From the NCBI GenBank assembly GCA_964419335.1, contig CAYQOX010000009.1, forward strand, positions 46,660 to 110,659: a DNA stretch of 64,000 bases, in the 5' to 3' direction. The position numbers were made by a program, and so were the translations under genes. The notes under the pieces were generated by a model. It saw nothing but the letters and a program-made list of their open reading frames with translations, had not been told where the DNA came from and made no database searches. The DNA is from CAYQOX01 sp964419335. GTDB lineage: Bacteria > Hinthialibacterota > Hinthialibacteria > Hinthialibacterales > Hinthialibacteraceae. How positions within the stretch are numbered: position 1 is the first letter of the stretch; the number at the start of each line of letters is the position of its first letter. Positions 61,678-64,000 of this stretch are shown piece after piece.

Positions 61678-63024
61678 ATGAAACTGAGAATAATCGTTTT
61701 ATCAAGTTTGTTTTTATTTATGAACGATGCTTTCCCACAGGAATTTTTCGAGGCGAAAGTGCATGAACGTGATATGGGAACGTCTCGTAACAAAATTGAA
61801 AGAGAAGAGTGGTTCCAAGACATGGGTTTCGGACTGTTCGTTCATTGGAGCGTCGATTCACAGATCGGTTCGGTTGTCAGTCATTCCATGGTTGGAGCGT
61901 CGAAATCCTATAATCAAAAATTCATTGAATTTCTGCCCAAGCTGTTCAACCCCAAACGTTTTGACGCCGATGACTGGGCAACGCTATTTGCATTGAGCGG
62001 AGCAAAATATGTTGTTGTAAACGCCAAGCATCATTCCGGATTCTGTATGTTTGACAGCCAAGTAACGGATTTCGATATCATGAATACACCCTTTGGCAGA
62101 GACCTCACAGGGGAGTTGATTCCGGAATTGCGCAAAAAAGGCATGGCAGCCGGTTTCTATTTTTCCCCAGATGACTTTTGGTTCCTTCACAATCAAGGGT
62201 ATCCCGTTTCACGCAGGCGTCCGGAAGCGTTTATTCAAAATAATCCGGCATTGATGAAACATGATAAAGCGCAATTAAACGAACTATTTCATAATTACGG
62301 AGAGATTGATTTACTCTTCATGGATTTTGCCGAGAATCCATCTCAGGAACTATTGGATTATTGTTGGGACATGAAACCGAACTTGGTTATTACTCGCGGC
62401 GCCATGCACACGCCGGAAGAATTCATTCCTGGTCAGACTATTCCGGGGCCTTGGGAAGCGTGCATGACCATGGGGACTCAATGGCAGTACAAACCGGCAA
62501 ATGAAATTTATAAAGATGGGACCGAACTGATCCAAATGCTGATTGAAACCCGGGCGCGAGGAGGCAATCTTCTGTTGAATGTAGGGCCTAAACCCAATGG
62601 AGAGATTCCAATCGAACAAGAGGAACTTCTCAGGGAAATCGCCTTGTGGAACCTTGTAAACGGAGAGGCTATTTACAATGTCCGGCCGTGGCTGGTCACG
62701 AATGAAGGCGATTATTGGTTTACAAAAGCAAAGAATGAAAACACGGTTTATGTTTTTATTACCAATCAAGTTTGGAAATTTGGAGAGAAGAACAAAATTG
62801 TTCTTCAATCTGTGAAGGCAACAGATGACAGTCGAATATCCTTACTGGGGCACGGCGGAGACATACTTGAATATCAGCCAGATATCAATCCCCAACCGCA
62901 ATGGGAAATGAAAGAAGATGGCTTGCATATTACGGCCATGCGCGCTCAACGGTTGTACGATGATTGCGATTGGCCGAATCCAATCGTATTGAAGATAACA
63001 AATGTGAATGCAAATACGGATTAG
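61678..63024 (+). CDS. Alpha-L-fucosidase (GH29)
   Basis: This 448-aa secreted enzyme starts at the ATG preceded by AAGGAG; an upstream in-frame Met lacks a site. A signal peptide ends near NDAFPQ. GH29 barrel motifs are MGFGLFVHWS, GAKYVVVNAKHHSGFCMFDS, GFYFSPDDFW and the nucleophile Asp216 in LLFMDFAEN. RGGNLLLNVGPKPNGEIP is the usual segment after the catalytic site. It releases terminal fucose from glycans outside the cytoplasm. Its stop codon abuts that of the converging propeller gene. Confidence 0.95.
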   Translation: MKLRIIVLSSLFLFMNDAFPQEFFEAKVHERDMGTSRNKIEREEWFQDMGFGLFVHWSVDSQIGSVVSHSMVGASKSYNQKFIEFLPKLFNPKRFDADDWATLFALSGAKYVVVNAKHHSGFCMFDSQVTDFDIMNTPFGRDLTGELIPELRKKGMAAGFYFSPDDFWFLHNQGYPVSRRRPEAFIQNNPALMKHDKAQLNELFHNYGEIDLLFMDFAENPSQELLDYCWDMKPNLVITRGAMHTPEEFIPGQTIPGPWEACMTMGTQWQYKPANEIYKDGTELIQMLIETRARGGNLLLNVGPKPNGEIPIEQEELLREIALWNLVNGEAIYNVRPWLVTNEGDYWFTKAKNENTVYVFITNQVWKFGEKNKIVLQSVKATDDSRISLLGHGGDILEYQPDINPQPQWEMKEDGLHITAMRAQRLYDDCDWPNPIVLKITNVNANTD

Positions 63025-63930
63025 TTATTCACGTTCAACATAAACAGCATATACCCGCGCGTCTTCAAGCCGGACTCCGTCGTAGTTCACTCGAACGCGA
63101 ATTGTTTCATCTGGAATTGTAACGATTTCCCTGTTTTTCCAGCGCACGGGATATCTCAAGAAATCGTTGTCATCAAATGCCAGGCATTCTTCTTTTGAAT
63201 ACCCTTGTACCGGTTGAAATATTTTGTTCAAGATTTCTACTGTAAGTTTGGAATGACCGGAAATACCAGAAGCATTCAGAAAGAGTTTTGCACCCGTTTT
63301 CGGAATTTTGATTGGCGCGGAAATAAAATGCGGTTTTACTTCATCCACCCAACGTTGACCTTCCATCGGTGTTTGGGTGGGAGAGAAATACCCGAACCGG
63401 TCGCGTTTCCATGATGCGGCGCGGATAGAATTATCCCCCCCACGCCCCCATATTCCGTAATAGGTAATCGATTGGTTTCCAAGATTGACAATGCCCTGTC
63501 CTTGCGCAAAACGGGGCGGATCGCCAAGTGGATTGGGGCCATTCCAACCTTCTTCATGCGTTTCAATGATTTTGAAATCGGGGATCGGCTCCTGATAGTG
63601 AATGCCGTCATGACTGACCAAAAGGCCGATATCCATGCGCATTTCCCGCCGGTCTCCTGTTTCCAGCGGTGCGTTCCATTGGCCGTACAATTCCAAAATC
63701 ACGTTCCCGCGATCCCATAATCCGGCGCCTAAATGCACTTGCTTGCCGATTTCATGATTGAATAAGTGAGGGCGGGGTGGAAAATCATCACGGCGGAATC
63801 CCATGACGCTGGCATCCGTCCAGTGCTCAAAATCATAGGATGCCAGCGAAATCAAGACGCGTTTTTGGTATCCTCGATCCCAACCGGCATTTTGAGCGAT
63901 GATATAATAGCAGCCATCACGTTTCACCAA
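63025..63930 (-). pseudogene. Beta-propeller glycosidase-like gene, probably interrupted near its 5' end
   Basis: The open frame (301 codons) reads as a five-bladed beta-propeller of the GH43/GH32/GH130-like kind: YYIIAQNAGWDRGYQKR, FEHWTDASVMGFRRDDFPPR, VSHDGIHYQEPIPDFK, plus a C-terminal beta-sandwich. No ATG with a ribosome-binding site exists: the frame goes on upstream as family-like EPTGLVKRDG and then meets an in-frame TAG at 63957-63955. Other frames near it also resemble coding sequence, which suggests a frameshift or nonsense change; a sequencing error or a far TTG/GTG start are other options. The upstream half is outside the window. Confidence 0.6.
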
Positions 63931-64000
63931 TCCAGTAGGCTCAATTCGGTTCGCCTAATTCGTTGCTAAGGCAATAAAGCACGTTGGGGTAGAGAAAACT

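Noticed and set aside
1..64000. CRISPR arrays, insertion sequences, prophage genes, rRNA
   Set aside because: No regularly spaced repeats, transposase, integrase, phage structural gene or rRNA sequence was seen on either strand.

Overview
The window is chromosomal DNA of an uncultured-looking, Gram-negative, heterotrophic bacterium with roughly 45% GC by eye. The Gram-negative reading rests on a GT9 heptosyltransferase, an O-antigen-ligase-like protein, several lipoproteins and a periplasmic alpha-2-macroglobulin. Dockerin-type calcium modules, large secreted hydrolases, an ECF sigma/anti-sigma/macroglobulin operon and a GldA-like ABC locus fit planctomycete-, FCB- or deep-candidate-phylum-like lineages. 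I cannot place the phylum from sequence alone. No phage, transposase, plasmid gene or CRISPR array is visible.

Layout. 1-3.9 kb: an SDR fragment, nagA, a GT-C-like membrane protein and a glycine-zipper lipoprotein. 3.96-11.6 kb: a minus-strand operon of ECF sigma factor, membrane anti-sigma-like protein and giant macroglobulin. 11.8-16 kb: a guanylate-kinase-like protein, a lipoprotein, a dockerin protein and a heptosyltransferase. 16-20.8 kb: purF, a small membrane protein with a FliF-like tail, a queuosine-precursor transporter, wecB and an Sm-like small protein. 21-29.4 kb: gatA, a phosphatase-RpiB fusion, glyA, nrdR, a Maf-type glycosyltransferase, a STAS protein and gltX. 29.4-39.5 kb: an EcsC protein, an NCS1-like permease with a 72-aa companion, galK, a GH5-like hydrolase, a radical SAM protein, a Nudix hydrolase and an APC permease. 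39.6-44.5 kb: a four-gene Gld-like ABC/DUF4340 operon. 44.8-51.2 kb: a REC-HATPase protein, a DUF362 protein, a sugar epimerase, a membrane coiled-coil protein and an unrecognised repeat protein. 51.3-58.6 kb: folD, a TlpA-like lipoprotein, a yicC/histidine kinase/O-antigen ligase operon and mtnP. 58.6-64 kb: a secreted esterase-like protein, tRNA-Gly(CCC), a GH29 fucosidase and a probably broken beta-propeller glycosidase gene.

The functional themes are glycan scavenging (nagA, galK, fucosidase, GH5-like protein, propeller glycosidase), surface glycan synthesis (wecB, heptosyltransferase, epimerase, ligase, Maf), one-carbon and purine metabolism (purF, glyA, folD, mtnP) and envelope signalling (ECF sigma, histidine kinase, STAS, REC-HATPase). 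The Maf protein and the FliF-like tail hint at a flagellum encoded elsewhere.

The least explained items are a small soluble protein made of about 31-residue repeats (50.5 kb), a pseudopilin GspG-like module inside the macroglobulin's bait-region side, two perfect inverted repeats in front of the sigma gene, and a radical SAM protein with a CX10CX2C cluster motif.
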